Position numbers and translations under genes: made by a program | Part shown: in pieces, positions 45,788 through 54,466 of the stretch | Numbering within the stretch: position 1 is the first letter of the stretch | How the letters are laid out: the number at the start of each line of letters is the position of its first letter | Assembly (NCBI RefSeq): GCF_016597725.1 | Contig: NZ_VCGY01000011.1 | Coordinates: forward strand, 1-64,000 | DNA: 64,000 bases | DNA from: Marinobacter sp. 1-4A | GTDB lineage: Bacteria > Pseudomonadota > Gammaproteobacteria > Pseudomonadales > Oleiphilaceae | Direction: 5' to 3' | Notes under the pieces: generated by a model | The model's database searches: none | The model's input: only the letters and a program-made list of their open reading frames with translations | Told to the model about the DNA's origin: nothing

Positions 45788-47050
45788 ATGGCCATCAAGA
45801 ACGCATTCTACGCTCAGTCTGGCGGTGTTACCGCCGTCATCAACGCCAGTGCCTGCGGGGTCATCCAGACCGCGCGCAAGCATCCGGACAAAATCGGCAA
45901 AGTATTCGCCGGGCGCAACGGCATTCTGGGCGCACTGTACGAGGAGCTGATTGATACCAGCCTCGAAAGTGACGAGGCCATTCAGGAGCTGATTCACACC
46001 CCCGGCGGTGCTTTCGGGTCCTGCCGTCACAAGCTGAAAAACTTCTCGGAAAATCGCCGGGAGTACGAGCGTCTTATTGAAGTATTCCGCGCCCACGATA
46101 TTGGCTACTTCTTCTACAACGGTGGTGGTGACTCTCAAGATACAGCCTATAAAGTCTCCCAGATGGGCGAAAAAATGGGTTACCCCATTACGTGCATCGG
46201 CGTTCCCAAAACCGTTGATAACGACCTACCGTTTACCGACTGCTGCCCGGGCTTTGGCTCCGTCGCCAAGTACATTGCGACCTCCACTTTGGAAGCCAGT
46301 CTGGATATCAAATCCATGTGTGAGACCTCCACAAAGGTGTTCATTCTTGAAGTGATGGGTCGTCATGCGGGCTGGATTGCCGCTTCCGGTGGACTGGCCG
46401 GCCAGGGCGAGGGCGAGCCACCCCATATTATTCTGTTCCCGGAAATTCCGTTTAACCGCGAAGCCTTTCTGGAGCGAGTCGATTTCTGCGTAAAGGAATA
46501 TGGTTACTGCGTGGTGGTTGCTTCTGAAGGCGCCCAGTACGAAGATGGCCGCTTTCTGGCCGATGCCGGTGCCAAAGATGCCTTCGGCCACACCCAGCTT
46601 GGTGGCGTAGCGCCAGCTCTGGCCAATATGGTCAGGCAGGCTCTGGGGCACAAGTATCACTGGGCGGTTGCCGACTACCTGCAGCGCAGCGCAAGGCACA
46701 TTGCCTCAGCTACAGACGTTGAGCAGGCATACGCAGTTGGCAAGGCAGCGGTGGAAATGGCACTGGCCGGAAAGCAAGCGATCATGCCCACTATTGTTCG
46801 CGAAAAAACAAAGCCTTACGTCTGGTCAATTGGTGAAGCTCCGCTTAGCGAAGTGGCGAATCAGGAAAAGAAAATGCCTATTCACTACATCACAGATGAC
46901 GGCTTTGGCATTACAGAAGAGTGCAGGGACTATCTCGAACCGCTCATTGCTGGCGAGAGTTTTCCACCCTTCGAGAACGGCCTGCCCAAGGTTGCGAAGC
47001 TCAAAAACACCCTGACAGAAAAGAAGCTGAAGACCAGTTTTCAGCTCTGA
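45788..47050 (+). CDS. PPi-dependent 6-phosphofructokinase
   Basis: Reversibly phosphorylates fructose-6-phosphate with pyrophosphate. ATG 45788 gives 420 residues starting MAIKNAFYAQSGGVTAVINA; GGAGG lies 12 bases upstream, and the 17 upstream codons are not needed. NGGGDSQDTAYK near 102-113 replaces the GGDGS of ATP enzymes; the Asp before Ser is the PPi-type marker. PKTVDND near 138-144 gives the catalytic Asp, and EVMGRHAGWIAASGG near 188-202 and PEIPF near 220 bind sugar phosphate. PPi specificity is inferred from these residues and from length. Monocistronic. Confidence 0.88.
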   Translation: MAIKNAFYAQSGGVTAVINASACGVIQTARKHPDKIGKVFAGRNGILGALYEELIDTSLESDEAIQELIHTPGGAFGSCRHKLKNFSENRREYERLIEVFRAHDIGYFFYNGGGDSQDTAYKVSQMGEKMGYPITCIGVPKTVDNDLPFTDCCPGFGSVAKYIATSTLEASLDIKSMCETSTKVFILEVMGRHAGWIAASGGLAGQGEGEPPHIILFPEIPFNREAFLERVDFCVKEYGYCVVVASEGAQYEDGRFLADAGAKDAFGHTQLGGVAPALANMVRQALGHKYHWAVADYLQRSARHIASATDVEQAYAVGKAAVEMALAGKQAIMPTIVREKTKPYVWSIGEAPLSEVANQEKKMPIHYITDDGFGITEECRDYLEPLIAGESFPPFENGLPKVAKLKNTLTEKKLKTSFQL

Positions 47051-47121
47051 TTGAATTAACGGTTAGTACACCCTCATACTCCCATTAGCCAACAAACGCT
47101 TCATCAAGAATGCCCGGGAAC

Positions 47122-47152
47122 GCTGCTGCTTTTGCCTTCAGGAAGCAGCAGC
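47122..47152 (+). terminator. Hairpin after PPi-PFK
   Basis: GCTGCTGCTT (47122-47131) and AAGCAGCAGC (47143-47152) are perfect inverted repeats with an inner CC/GG pairing. There is no T tract, so termination is uncertain. The rest of the 246-base gap to 47297 is AT-richer and shows nothing else. Confidence 0.55.
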
Positions 47153-47296
47153 ATCGGCTGATTGAGTTTGTGAGCACTAACTTCATCAATGTTATGTATC
47201 ATCTCACGGCATTTAAATTTATGGTTTTCTAAAATAGACTTCTTCTAACTAGCGCAAGTCTGGTTGCAAAAGGACATTCAGCCAAAGGAACTGGCA

Positions 47297-47842
47297 ATGA
47301 CAGATCTCTCCATATCTCCACAAGAGCGAGCACTCCTAGCTCAGAAAAACCTAGAGAAATTCTGGCTCAGTCGTCTTCGTAAACAAGACCCTATCGCACG
47401 AATTGGATACGGCCTTTGGTGCAAATCCGCTGACGACCTAAAGCGCGAAATAATTCTCGGTGACGCCGAATACTGGGCTCATAAAGGTTTTCCATATTGG
47501 GAATTCATGGCCCGCTCCACTGTAGTGAACATCTCAGTAGGACTTCAGAAAGCTGGATTTAAAGGCACTGTCGCAGAAATGCGGATGAAAGTTAGAGAAG
47601 TGGGCCTAGAAGTCGCTTGGCACCACGCGATGTCGGTTGAAAGGGATTACAAGAAAAAGCTCGGTACCGAGCCAGGGTTATTGAGCAAAAAGCAGATCAG
47701 TAAATACCACCATATTGCATTCTCACTGTTCGGAATCCCTCCAGACTCCTACGGAGGCACATGGTTTGGCGCAGTGCCGGATAATTGGGAGTTAGAGTTG
47801 TACGGTAACCTATACTGTCACGACTGCGATACCTCAGATTGA
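47297..47842 (+). CDS. Hypothetical cytosolic protein (181 aa)
   Basis: No family recognised. ATG 47297 has AAGGA eight bases upstream; 11 further in-frame upstream codons look spurious. There is no signal peptide or membrane helix. The N-terminal half is helical (SPQERALLAQKNLEKFW near 7-23), followed by GYGLWCKSADDLKREI near 38-53 and a Trp/Tyr-rich C-terminus with CHDC near the end that could bind metal. Base composition looks more AT-rich than the flanks. It overlaps no gene, but the lipoprotein gene starts 2 bases after its stop, so the pair is one unit. Confidence 0.65.
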   Translation: MTDLSISPQERALLAQKNLEKFWLSRLRKQDPIARIGYGLWCKSADDLKREIILGDAEYWAHKGFPYWEFMARSTVVNISVGLQKAGFKGTVAEMRMKVREVGLEVAWHHAMSVERDYKKKLGTEPGLLSKKQISKYHHIAFSLFGIPPDSYGGTWFGAVPDNWELELYGNLYCHDCDTSD

Positions 47843-47844
47843 CC

Positions 47845-48474
47845 ATGAAAGCGCTCACCTACCTACTAATTGGGATACTGAGCTTAAGTGCTTGCACGTC
47901 CCAAAATGCCACAAGCATAGATAACGCAGGGTCTTTTCTCTGTATACCTCCAGAGTACGCGGTGTTCATTGGCGAAACAGGCACATCCTCTGCTGAATTT
48001 GACTCGCAAGGCGGCGGCTACAACGTTAGTATTTTCCTGAATCAAAACACCGTCTCCCAGCTCGTCCCGGAGTATAAGTCCGAAACGAACATCGGCGGCA
48101 GAGTTCGAAAGCACGCTTTATACATAACGCTGTCGCCAAGTGAAGAAATAAATCAGGCTGTACCCGACGCTCCTACCAAGGATCTGCTGGATGGGGAAAT
48201 GCAATTACTCGCAGTTAAGGCAGATACCTTTTCATGGCAGGTCATACAAAAGACCGCCAAAAATCAACAGCATTGGGGCACTTGCGCCGACCTGCCCACT
48301 GAACCAAAATCGTTCCGCTGCCTCAGAGATCTGATTATAGAAGGATTAGGATTAACCTACCCAATCAGTCAGGAAAACCTACACGTCTACCCAGCGATTG
48401 ACGCTCTTTTACAAGAAAAAGTAGCGCAGTGGCGCTGTGCCTCTAGCGGTATCCCGATCGAACAGCAGCTGTAA
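47845..48474 (+). CDS. Hypothetical lipoprotein (209 aa)
   Basis: Signal MKALTYLLIGILSLSAC ends in lipobox LSAC (Cys17), so the product is lipid-anchored. The mature part is beta-rich with several Cys residues (near 33, 155, 166, 200) that could form disulphides: CIPPEYAVFIGETG near 33-46, GTCADLPTEPKSFRCLRDL near 153-171 and WRCASSG near 198-204. No family recognised. ATG 47845 is chosen over TTG 47839, which overlaps the upstream stop. Paired with the cytosolic protein upstream; both look compositionally foreign. Confidence 0.7.
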   Translation: MKALTYLLIGILSLSACTSQNATSIDNAGSFLCIPPEYAVFIGETGTSSAEFDSQGGGYNVSIFLNQNTVSQLVPEYKSETNIGGRVRKHALYITLSPSEEINQAVPDAPTKDLLDGEMQLLAVKADTFSWQVIQKTAKNQQHWGTCADLPTEPKSFRCLRDLIIEGLGLTYPISQENLHVYPAIDALLQEKVAQWRCASSGIPIEQQL

Positions 48475-48552
48475 CACGGCTCTTTCGGCCACAGAAAAGC
48501 CAAGATATTCACCTTTCAGCAATTCAGAGCATGAGATGATAAAACTTATTCT

Positions 48553-48588
48553 CACCCTATCTTTGAGCCAATTGACAAGATAGGGGTG
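48553..48588. terminator. Terminator-like palindrome between lipoprotein and glutaredoxin genes
   Basis: CACCCTATCTT (48553-48563) pairs with AAGATAGGGGTG (48577-48588) with one bulged G and a 13-base loop. It lies between the convergent genes, 2 bases beyond the glutaredoxin stop, and is followed on the minus strand by an A/T-rich stretch. Confidence 0.6.
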
Positions 48589-48590
48589 TG

Positions 48591-48833
48591 TTATGCCTCC
48601 AATTGACGCACATAGCTGGAGAACTCGTCGTAGCCACCTATGTACCTGTCACCCACTAGAATCTGGGGAACCGTATAAACCGGGCGGCCAATTTTGTCAG
48701 CAATGTCTTCTTTGGTCATGTCATGCTCGATCATATCGACCCAGGTATACGGCATGTTGCGAGACTCGCACAAACTTCTTGCACGCACGCAAAACCCGCA
48801 GCTTGAACGACCGTAAATTGTTACCTGCTCCAT
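48591..48833 (-). CDS. grxC: Glutaredoxin
   Basis: A glutathione-dependent thiol oxidoreductase of 80 residues with dithiol active site SSCGFC (Cys12, Cys15). The cis-Pro loop VPQILVG near 56-62 and GGYDEF near 66-71 bind glutathione. ATG 48833 is chosen because GGAG precedes it; an upstream extension of 11 codons is unlikely. The centre CGFC rather than CPYC is a variant seen in some Grx3-type proteins. Confidence 0.88.
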   Translation of the reverse strand: MEQVTIYGRSSCGFCVRARSLCESRNMPYTWVDMIEHDMTKEDIADKIGRPVYTVPQILVGDRYIGGYDEFSSYVRQLEA

Positions 48834-49027
48834 AAAACTCTCCGGAATACTTAGCCCGAGACACATCTTGGGCTATAAAAAAGGGTGTTAAAACTCTTAA
48901 AATCATGATGACATGATTGAGCAAGATTGAAAATTGAAGCTTTGAATGCCCACTATAGTATCGGAACATACGTAGAGGGCTTCAGCTGCAAAAAGGAGGA
49001 ACACCCCATCACCGCTAGGAGAACTCT

Positions 49028-49471
49028 GTGGTTTACCTGACATTATTTCTGACCTCGTTTGCGGCGGCCACACTACTGCCAGCCTATTCGGAAATACTGA
49101 CAGGCACACTGGTTGTTCAGGGGTACCCTATGCTGTGGCTGTGGGTTTGGGCCACGCTGGGCAACACCTTGGGATCCGTGGTTAACGGTATTATTGGCAG
49201 GCAGATCGACCGTCTAAAGCACAAGCGCTGGTTTCCGATTAGCGAGACCCAACTCCACAAAGCGAGAAACAGCTTTAACCGCTATGGCCAATGGTCTTTG
49301 CTTTTAGGCTGGTTGCCCATAGGCGGCGACGCGCTAACGTTGGTAGGCGGCGTAATGCGCGTGCCTTGGCTCAACTTTATTGTGCTGGTGGGCATTGGTA
49401 AGGGGATACGTTACGCCTTTGTGATTTGGCTGGTTGCCGAAGCATCGGGCTTATCATCTCCCTCGCCGTAA
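49028..49471 (+). CDS. yqaA: YqaA-family membrane protein
   Basis: A 147-residue inner-membrane protein related to the SNARE-associated/DedA group. It has about four hydrophobic segments with the family marks LPAYSEILTGTLV near 17-29, ATLGNTLGSVVNGIIG near 42-57, the cytosolic HKARNSFNRYG near 77-87 and LLLGWLPIGGDALTLVGGVM near 91-110. Transport or lipid-scrambling roles are proposed for relatives; here unknown. The start is GTG 49028 with AGGAG upstream. The last 61 bases overlap the convergent UbiB-like kinase gene. Confidence 0.87.
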   Translation: MVYLTLFLTSFAAATLLPAYSEILTGTLVVQGYPMLWLWVWATLGNTLGSVVNGIIGRQIDRLKHKRWFPISETQLHKARNSFNRYGQWSLLLGWLPIGGDALTLVGGVMRVPWLNFIVLVGIGKGIRYAFVIWLVAEASGLSSPSP

Positions 49472-50856
49472 AGGTATTTGCGTAACAAGGGTTCGCCATT
49501 GAACTCCGAGTGCAGCACGGCGATAAAGGTATACACCCCGATGAGTTTACGGTTTAGGAATACAAACTCACTGGGCGGCACTCGAAAGTAACGGCTTATG
49601 GCTGACCTTGCTGCCTGACGGGCAACCCTCGACGGCAGATCGCTTTGCTTCCAGCGGTATTGGCCTTTGCTGTTAACGGCGTAATCTGGCCAACTTTCGT
49701 GATCACTAGACAGCGGCTCCAGAACCGACATACACACCTGACCAAACTTCTCCAGCACCTCTGTAGGCCACTCGGTGTTCATGAAACGCAACTTTACGCC
49801 GCCATCAATCACTGCATTCAGATCGTTTTCGTAAGAGGCACGAATCATCTGGATAACCGGGTCGAGAAACTCTCGCGAATACGACTGTACCGCACCAAAA
49901 TCCAGCAGCACTATACGGTCGTGCTCCACGCCCTTGCCTTCCTCGCCCGCAATGCGAATACGGTAATTGCCGAAGTTGGGATCCGTTTGGATTTCACCCC
50001 AGTCGAACAGCTCACGGAAGAAGAGCTCCAGCGCAGCCTTTCCTAATGCGCTTCGGCGTTCTAGCGATAATTCCCGAACCACATCAGCGCTGACGGAATG
50101 ACCATGCTCGTAGGTGGACGCAATCACCTGCCCGCCGGAATACTCTGGTAGCACTCGGGGAACCACAAACCGGGGGTCCTCCTTTAGCATCTGTCGGAAT
50201 TTCTCGGTGGTACGGGCCTCAAGACGGTAGTCTACTTCCCGGTGCATCATCTGCCGCACCTCTTCCAGCCAATCCTCAAACTCAGGCCCAAAGCTTACCA
50301 ATCGAGCCACTCTAAGTAGCTGGGCTACCGCGTTTAAATCGCTGTCTACCGCATCTGCAACACCGGGATACTGAACTTTCAGCACCAATTCCAGACCATC
50401 GCTACGCCGTTTTGCACGGTGCACCTGTCCTAACGAAGCAGCACCAATGGGTTCGGGGTCTATCTCCAGTTCGGCAAGTTGCTCACTGCCAATTTCGGCT
50501 TTGAGTACACGTTCAATGGCCGACCACTCCAGCGAAGTTGTCTGGTCTTCCAGAGTATGCAAGGCTTCGGTGACCTCTTCGGGCAAGAAGTGCTCACCAT
50601 ACAGCGCCATCACCTGACCGATCTTAACCACACTGCCTTTGAGTTTACCCAGCTCATCAACCAAAAGGTGCGCCTGTTTGGATAGCATGGCGCGGTGACG
50701 CTCATCCCGTTTCTCTTTGCTGCTGAACCAGTTGGTCGCCATGTGCGACGCGACACGCGTACCGGCAAAGAGCCCCGCGCGAGTTAGGCTCAGCCGGCGT
50801 TCAAAACTGCCTGTTTTTATGCGGGAGACTGAATTACCTGAGCGTCTGGATGACAT
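49411..50856 (-). CDS. ABC1/UbiB-family atypical kinase-like protein
   Basis: A 481-residue member of the ABC1/ADCK/UbiB family. The KxGQ motif (VVKIGQVMALYG near 76-87), the Ala-rich nucleotide loop GAASLGQVHRAKR near 138-150, the VLKVQYPG lysine near 159-166, and the catalytic DFGAVQ near 322-327 are all present. Family members support ubiquinone synthesis or lipid handling. It is shorter than UbiB (about 546) and has no clear C-terminal membrane pair, so it is a paralogue rather than UbiB itself. It overlaps yqaA by 61 bases tail-to-tail. Confidence 0.88.
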   Translation of the reverse strand: MSSRRSGNSVSRIKTGSFERRLSLTRAGLFAGTRVASHMATNWFSSKEKRDERHRAMLSKQAHLLVDELGKLKGSVVKIGQVMALYGEHFLPEEVTEALHTLEDQTTSLEWSAIERVLKAEIGSEQLAELEIDPEPIGAASLGQVHRAKRRSDGLELVLKVQYPGVADAVDSDLNAVAQLLRVARLVSFGPEFEDWLEEVRQMMHREVDYRLEARTTEKFRQMLKEDPRFVVPRVLPEYSGGQVIASTYEHGHSVSADVVRELSLERRSALGKAALELFFRELFDWGEIQTDPNFGNYRIRIAGEEGKGVEHDRIVLLDFGAVQSYSREFLDPVIQMIRASYENDLNAVIDGGVKLRFMNTEWPTEVLEKFGQVCMSVLEPLSSDHESWPDYAVNSKGQYRWKQSDLPSRVARQAARSAISRYFRVPPSEFVFLNRKLIGVYTFIAVLHSEFNGEPLLRKYLYGEGDDKPDASATSQITKA

Positions 50857-51201
50857 GTATGACCTGTCCGAATCTGAGAATTTAAAAAGCTGACTGAATC
50901 TCTGATCTAATGTCTTAACCTAACAGCTGTGGGTGACCACTGTCATTATACGGATACCACAGCCAACTGACCTCTCCAATTCGCCCCGAACCTCCGGCGT
51001 GGCGGCCATTGTTCGCCGAGGCCCGCCGGTTTATACATGTTCGCCTGGCCAAAAGCCCTACTCGCAAATCAGGTCATTTGCTGGCATTTGGCAGGCTCTG
51101 CCCCTGCTTTTACGTTTTGACACAACGCTTGTATTGAATAGGGTCTATTATTCAACGCGCAATCAAAATACTGATTATTATCAATAGAACCGGCTCATTT
51201 T
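50857..51201. other. Intergenic region with candidate promoter and operator for the GGDEF gene
   Basis: This 345-base gap separates divergent genes. No coding frame is convincing. Visible signals near the plus-strand gene: TTGACA at 51117-51122 with TAGGGT at 51139-51144 (16-base spacer, weak -10), an inverted repeat TTGAATA (51134-51140) and TATTCAA (51149-51155), and an FNR-like box at 51171-51184. Confidence 0.5.
51171..51184. promoter_or_regulatory. FNR/Anr-like box upstream of the diguanylate cyclase
   Basis: CTGAT-TATT-ATCAA matches TTGAT-N4-ATCAA at 9 of 10 positions and ends 17 bases before ATG 51202. About two such one-mismatch sites are expected by chance in 64 kb, so position is the main support. 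Confidence 0.35.
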
Positions 51202-52293
51202 ATGCCAGACATTGCACCAAAGGTTCCAGCTAAGAAGCTGTCTCAGTATCGGGTATCGGGCGAAATACCGGTTCCGGTTCTGATCAACTGGCTGAGCATT
51301 GCCGCCGTGCCATTGCTGGCATTTTTTGCCTTCCGCTCTATGGGTCGGGGGGAGCATATTACATCGGCTCTGCTCATATTGTTTGCCACACTGATGCTTA
51401 GCAACCTGCTGGTATACGTTGCATGTGGCCACAAGACCTTTCAGCGCCGAGCATTTATAGTCCTAACAACCATTATGTTCTGCTATCTGGCAATTTTCGC
51501 CTTAGAGGATGGTTCAGCCATTGTTTGGCTCTTTGCCTATCCACCTATCGTATTTTATATAAGCGAGGCACGAGTTGGTGTCGGTACTTGTGTCATGGGC
51601 TTTACGGGAGTCATTCTGTTATTTAGCCCACTTGCCGTACAATTACTGGAGTTGCCCTATAGCGCCAGTTTTCGGATAACTATGGTGGTGGCGCTAGGTT
51701 TTGAGATGGTCACGTGCTACATACTTGATCGGAGCCGGCGACGCAGTAAGCTCGGTCTTCTGGCGATGGCCAAGGAGTTCGAATATGCCGCAAAGCATGA
51801 CGCGCTTACCGGGCTTGCAAATCGGCGCGAGGCTTTGGACCAACTGGAGGCAGAGTATGAGCGCTATCTGCGTAGTAAGAGGCCATTCTCTGTGCTATTG
51901 GCAGATATTGATCTGTTCAAGAGTGTAAACGACACTTACGGACACCACGTAGGTGACGAGCTAATTGTTTTGGTAGCAGATACATTGCGCGAGCAGTGCC
52001 GTAAGGTAGACACCATCGCTCGCTGGGGCGGTGAGGAGTATCTGGTGCTACTCCCGGAAACCGCAGAAGACGAAGCGGTGAAAATTGCCAATCGAATCCG
52101 TGAAGCGATTGCTAAAAAAGCCATAACCGTTGAACAAAACGCTGTGCAGTGTACAGCGAGCCTCGGAGTAGCCAGCATCAAAGGCGCTGAGACTATCGAC
52201 AAGCTTCTTCAGCGTTCAGATGAAGCCCTCTACCGTGCCAAGACTCTAGGCCGTAACCGAGTTTGCGCCCATCAAGATGAAAAAGCGGTCTAA
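51202..52293 (+). CDS. Membrane diguanylate cyclase (GGDEF)
   Basis: A 363-residue protein with about six hydrophobic segments (28-46, 54-75, 84-102, 108-121, 128-150, 158-174) and a C-terminal GGDEF domain from about 198. The catalytic motif is GGEEY (276-280), the Mg site begins at DIDLFK near 235, and an inhibitory I-site RKVD (267-270) sits five residues before GGEEY. It should therefore make c-di-GMP from GTP under product feedback; the membrane part is probably a sensor of unknown input. The Tyr in GGEEY is unusual but tolerated in the family. It overlaps lipB by 4 bases, tail-to-tail. Confidence 0.9.
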   Translation: MPDIAPKVPAKKLSQYRVSGEIPVPVLINWLSIAAVPLLAFFAFRSMGRGEHITSALLILFATLMLSNLLVYVACGHKTFQRRAFIVLTTIMFCYLAIFALEDGSAIVWLFAYPPIVFYISEARVGVGTCVMGFTGVILLFSPLAVQLLELPYSASFRITMVVALGFEMVTCYILDRSRRRSKLGLLAMAKEFEYAAKHDALTGLANRREALDQLEAEYERYLRSKRPFSVLLADIDLFKSVNDTYGHHVGDELIVLVADTLREQCRKVDTIARWGGEEYLVLLPETAEDEAVKIANRIREAIAKKAITVEQNAVQCTASLGVASIKGAETIDKLLQRSDEALYRAKTLGRNRVCAHQDEKAV

Positions 52294-52934
52294 CCCTGTC
52301 TGGTACTACGGTAACTCACCGACGAATCGCCCAACCCTGAAACCAACTGGGCTACCAGCCGCTTTTCGATATCATTCATACACACAGGCACAACAAAATC
52401 GCGGATTTGGCACATAGCCAGCCCTGCGTAACCGCAAGGGTTGATTCGCCGGAACGGCTCCATGTTCATATCCACATTCAACGCCAAACCATGGAAGGAG
52501 CAGCCCCGACGAACTCGCAACCCTAGCGAGGCAATTTTTGCATCACCTACATAAACACCCGGCGCATCCGGTCGAGGCCTTGCTGTGACGCCAAGTTCTG
52601 CAAGCGTGCGCACCAAGCCCTGCTCGATGATATCAACCAGACCTCTCACCCCTATCTTGCGACGAGTGAGGCCAATCATGAGATAAACCACCAACTGGCC
52701 GGGGCCGTGGTAGGTTACCTGACCTCCACGGTCCACCTGAATCACAGGAATATCGCCCGGCGCCAAAATGTGTTCTGCTTTGCCAGCCTGACCCTGAGTG
52801 TAGACTTGAGGGTGCTCCAGACACCAGAGTTCGTCGCTGGTATGCTCGTCTCTGTGCGCCGTGAAGCTTTTCATCGCCTCCCAGGTTTCCAGATAGGGCT
52901 GCCGCCCCAACGATCTGACGATCAATTCAGGCAT
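52290..52934 (-). CDS. lipB: Octanoyl-(acyl carrier protein) transferase LipB
   Basis: Moves octanoate from ACP to lipoyl domains. It has 214 residues. [18 protein letters not shown] near 69-86 is the family signature; the thioester-forming Cys is in [10 protein letters not shown] near 165-174. It is the last gene of the proA-to-lipB cluster. lipA is not adjacent but lies at 25753 in this window. Confidence 0.94.
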   Translation of the reverse strand: MPELIVRSLGRQPYLETWEAMKSFTAHRDEHTSDELWCLEHPQVYTQGQAGKAEHILAPGDIPVIQVDRGGQVTYHGPGQLVVYLMIGLTRRKIGVRGLVDIIEQGLVRTLAELGVTARPRPDAPGVYVGDAKIASLGLRVRRGCSFHGLALNVDMNMEPFRRINPCGYAGLAMCQIRDFVVPVCMNDIEKRLVAQLVSGLGDSSVSYRSTRQG

Positions 52935-52939
52935 TGCGT

Positions 52940-53209
52940 TTAGAGCACCATGTGTACACGGCCACTGGCTTTGAGCTCTTCAAAAAGAGCCTTCAGTTGA
53001 GGCTCACCCGTAGCCATAATATTCAGCCGAACCGAGCAGAAGCGCCCCTCCCTGCTGTCTTTAACGGAAACATCTTCTTCTTTTATTCCCGGAGCATGCC
53101 GCTCAACAACCGTCACCACAAACTCTTTAAAGTCTGGTGCTGCATCGCCAATCACCTTGATGCCGTAATCGCAGGGAAATTCGATTTTTGGTGCTTTCGG
53201 CTCACTCAT
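52940..53209 (-). CDS. ybeD: DUF493/YbeD family protein
   Basis: A small 89-residue cytosolic protein of the YbeD (UPF0250) fold, similar to ACT-like regulatory domains. [16 protein letters not shown] near 6-21 and the C-terminal [15 protein letters not shown] are family-typical. Its position between dacA and lipB is the E. coli one. Proposed roles in lipoate metabolism are unproven. Confidence 0.9.
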   Translation of the reverse strand: MSEPKAPKIEFPCDYGIKVIGDAAPDFKEFVVTVVERHAPGIKEEDVSVKDSREGRFCSVRLNIMATGEPQLKALFEELKASGRVHMVL

Positions 53210-53236
53210 AGTTTTTCTCCCGGGCTCAACTCGCCC

Positions 53237-54430
53237 TTACTGGAACAGCTGAACAAAAAACAGCTTGATGGAATCCCAAATGCGCTTGAACAAACCGCCC
53301 TCAGGCACTTCGGTTAGGGCGAGTACCGGCTGATCAATCAGCACCTCACCGTTAAACGAAACCTTTACCCGGCCCAGTTCGTCGCCAGCACGCACGGGTG
53401 CTTTAATCACCGAATCGAGTTCTACGCTAGACTCAAGACTGTCACGAGACCCACGCGGAATCGTTACGTAGGCATCTTCAAGCATGCCCACAGAAAGCTT
53501 ATCGGACTGACCACCCCACACTTTGGCTTCAATCAGTTCCTGACCGGCACGGAACAAGCGCTCGCTCTCATAGTAGCGGAAGCCGTAGTTGAGCATTTTC
53601 TGGATTTCTTGAGATCGAGCCTGAGAGCTGCTGGTTCCCATAACGGTCGCAATAAACCGGGTATCATTACGCTTGGCTGAAGCTACCAGACAGTACCCTG
53701 CCTCCTCGGTGTGGCCAGTTTTGAGTCCATCAACACTGTCATCACGCCACAGCAAGCTGTTGCGATTTGGTTGACGGATGTTGTTATAGGTAAAGTGCTT
53801 CTCTGCGTAGATCGGGTAGTTCTCCGGGTAGTCATTAATGATCGCACGGGCCAGAACAGCCAGATCGTAGGCGGTGGAGAAGTGATCGGGGGCAGGCAAG
53901 CCCGTTGCATTTTCAAAGTGCGTATCCTTCATGCCCAGCAGCTGAGCCTGCTGGTTCATAATATCTACGAACGCGCCCTCGCTGCCCGCAATAAACTCCG
54001 CCAGCGCGACAGATGCATCGTTGCCCGACTGAATGATCACACCTTTCAGAAGATCCTCGACCGACACGCTGGTTCCCTCTTTAATAAACGTGCGGGATCC
54101 TTCTGTTTTCCAGGCTTTCACACTAATGGGGACCATGTCAGACATACTGATTCGGCCCTCATCGAGCTCCCGCTCAACAATATACGCTGTCATCATTTTG
54201 GTCAGACTGGCGGGTGGCAAGCGCTCATTGCTGTTGCTCTCCATTATGATGCGGCCACTTTTCGGATCCATAAGCACATAGGAGCTACCAGCAATCTGTG
54301 GCGGAGAAGGAATCAGCACTGTCTGGGAAATTGCCTTGCCTGACACAGAGATCATCAGCACGAACGCGAGAAAGGCTGAAATAGAAGAGAGTGAGCGGAA
54401 AACTGATTTTAATGCCATGGGTCCATTCAT
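53237..54430 (-). CDS. dacA: D-alanyl-D-alanine carboxypeptidase (PBP5/6 type)
   Basis: Trims the terminal D-Ala of peptidoglycan pentapeptides in the periplasm. It has 397 residues (393 from the internal ATG 54418, equally possible). The signal peptide ends near 35; catalytic motifs are SLTKMM near 80-85 (SxxK), SGND near 137-140 and KTGHTEEAGYC near 242-252. A beta-sandwich C-terminal domain and a final amphipathic helix (FKRIWDSIKLFFVQLFQ) anchor it to the inner membrane. Part of the mrd-rlpA-dacA cluster. Confidence 0.95.
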   Translation of the reverse strand: MNGPMALKSVFRSLSSISAFLAFVLMISVSGKAISQTVLIPSPPQIAGSSYVLMDPKSGRIIMESNSNERLPPASLTKMMTAYIVERELDEGRISMSDMVPISVKAWKTEGSRTFIKEGTSVSVEDLLKGVIIQSGNDASVALAEFIAGSEGAFVDIMNQQAQLLGMKDTHFENATGLPAPDHFSTAYDLAVLARAIINDYPENYPIYAEKHFTYNNIRQPNRNSLLWRDDSVDGLKTGHTEEAGYCLVASAKRNDTRFIATVMGTSSSQARSQEIQKMLNYGFRYYESERLFRAGQELIEAKVWGGQSDKLSVGMLEDAYVTIPRGSRDSLESSVELDSVIKAPVRAGDELGRVKVSFNGEVLIDQPVLALTEVPEGGLFKRIWDSIKLFFVQLFQ

Positions 54431-54466
54431 TCGTCGTTAAGTGTGTTTTTATGTGCGACCTACCAT

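Noticed and set aside
53711-54343. 210-codon plus-strand open frame
   Set aside because: Antisense to dacA, whose SxxK, SxN and KTG motifs are intact.
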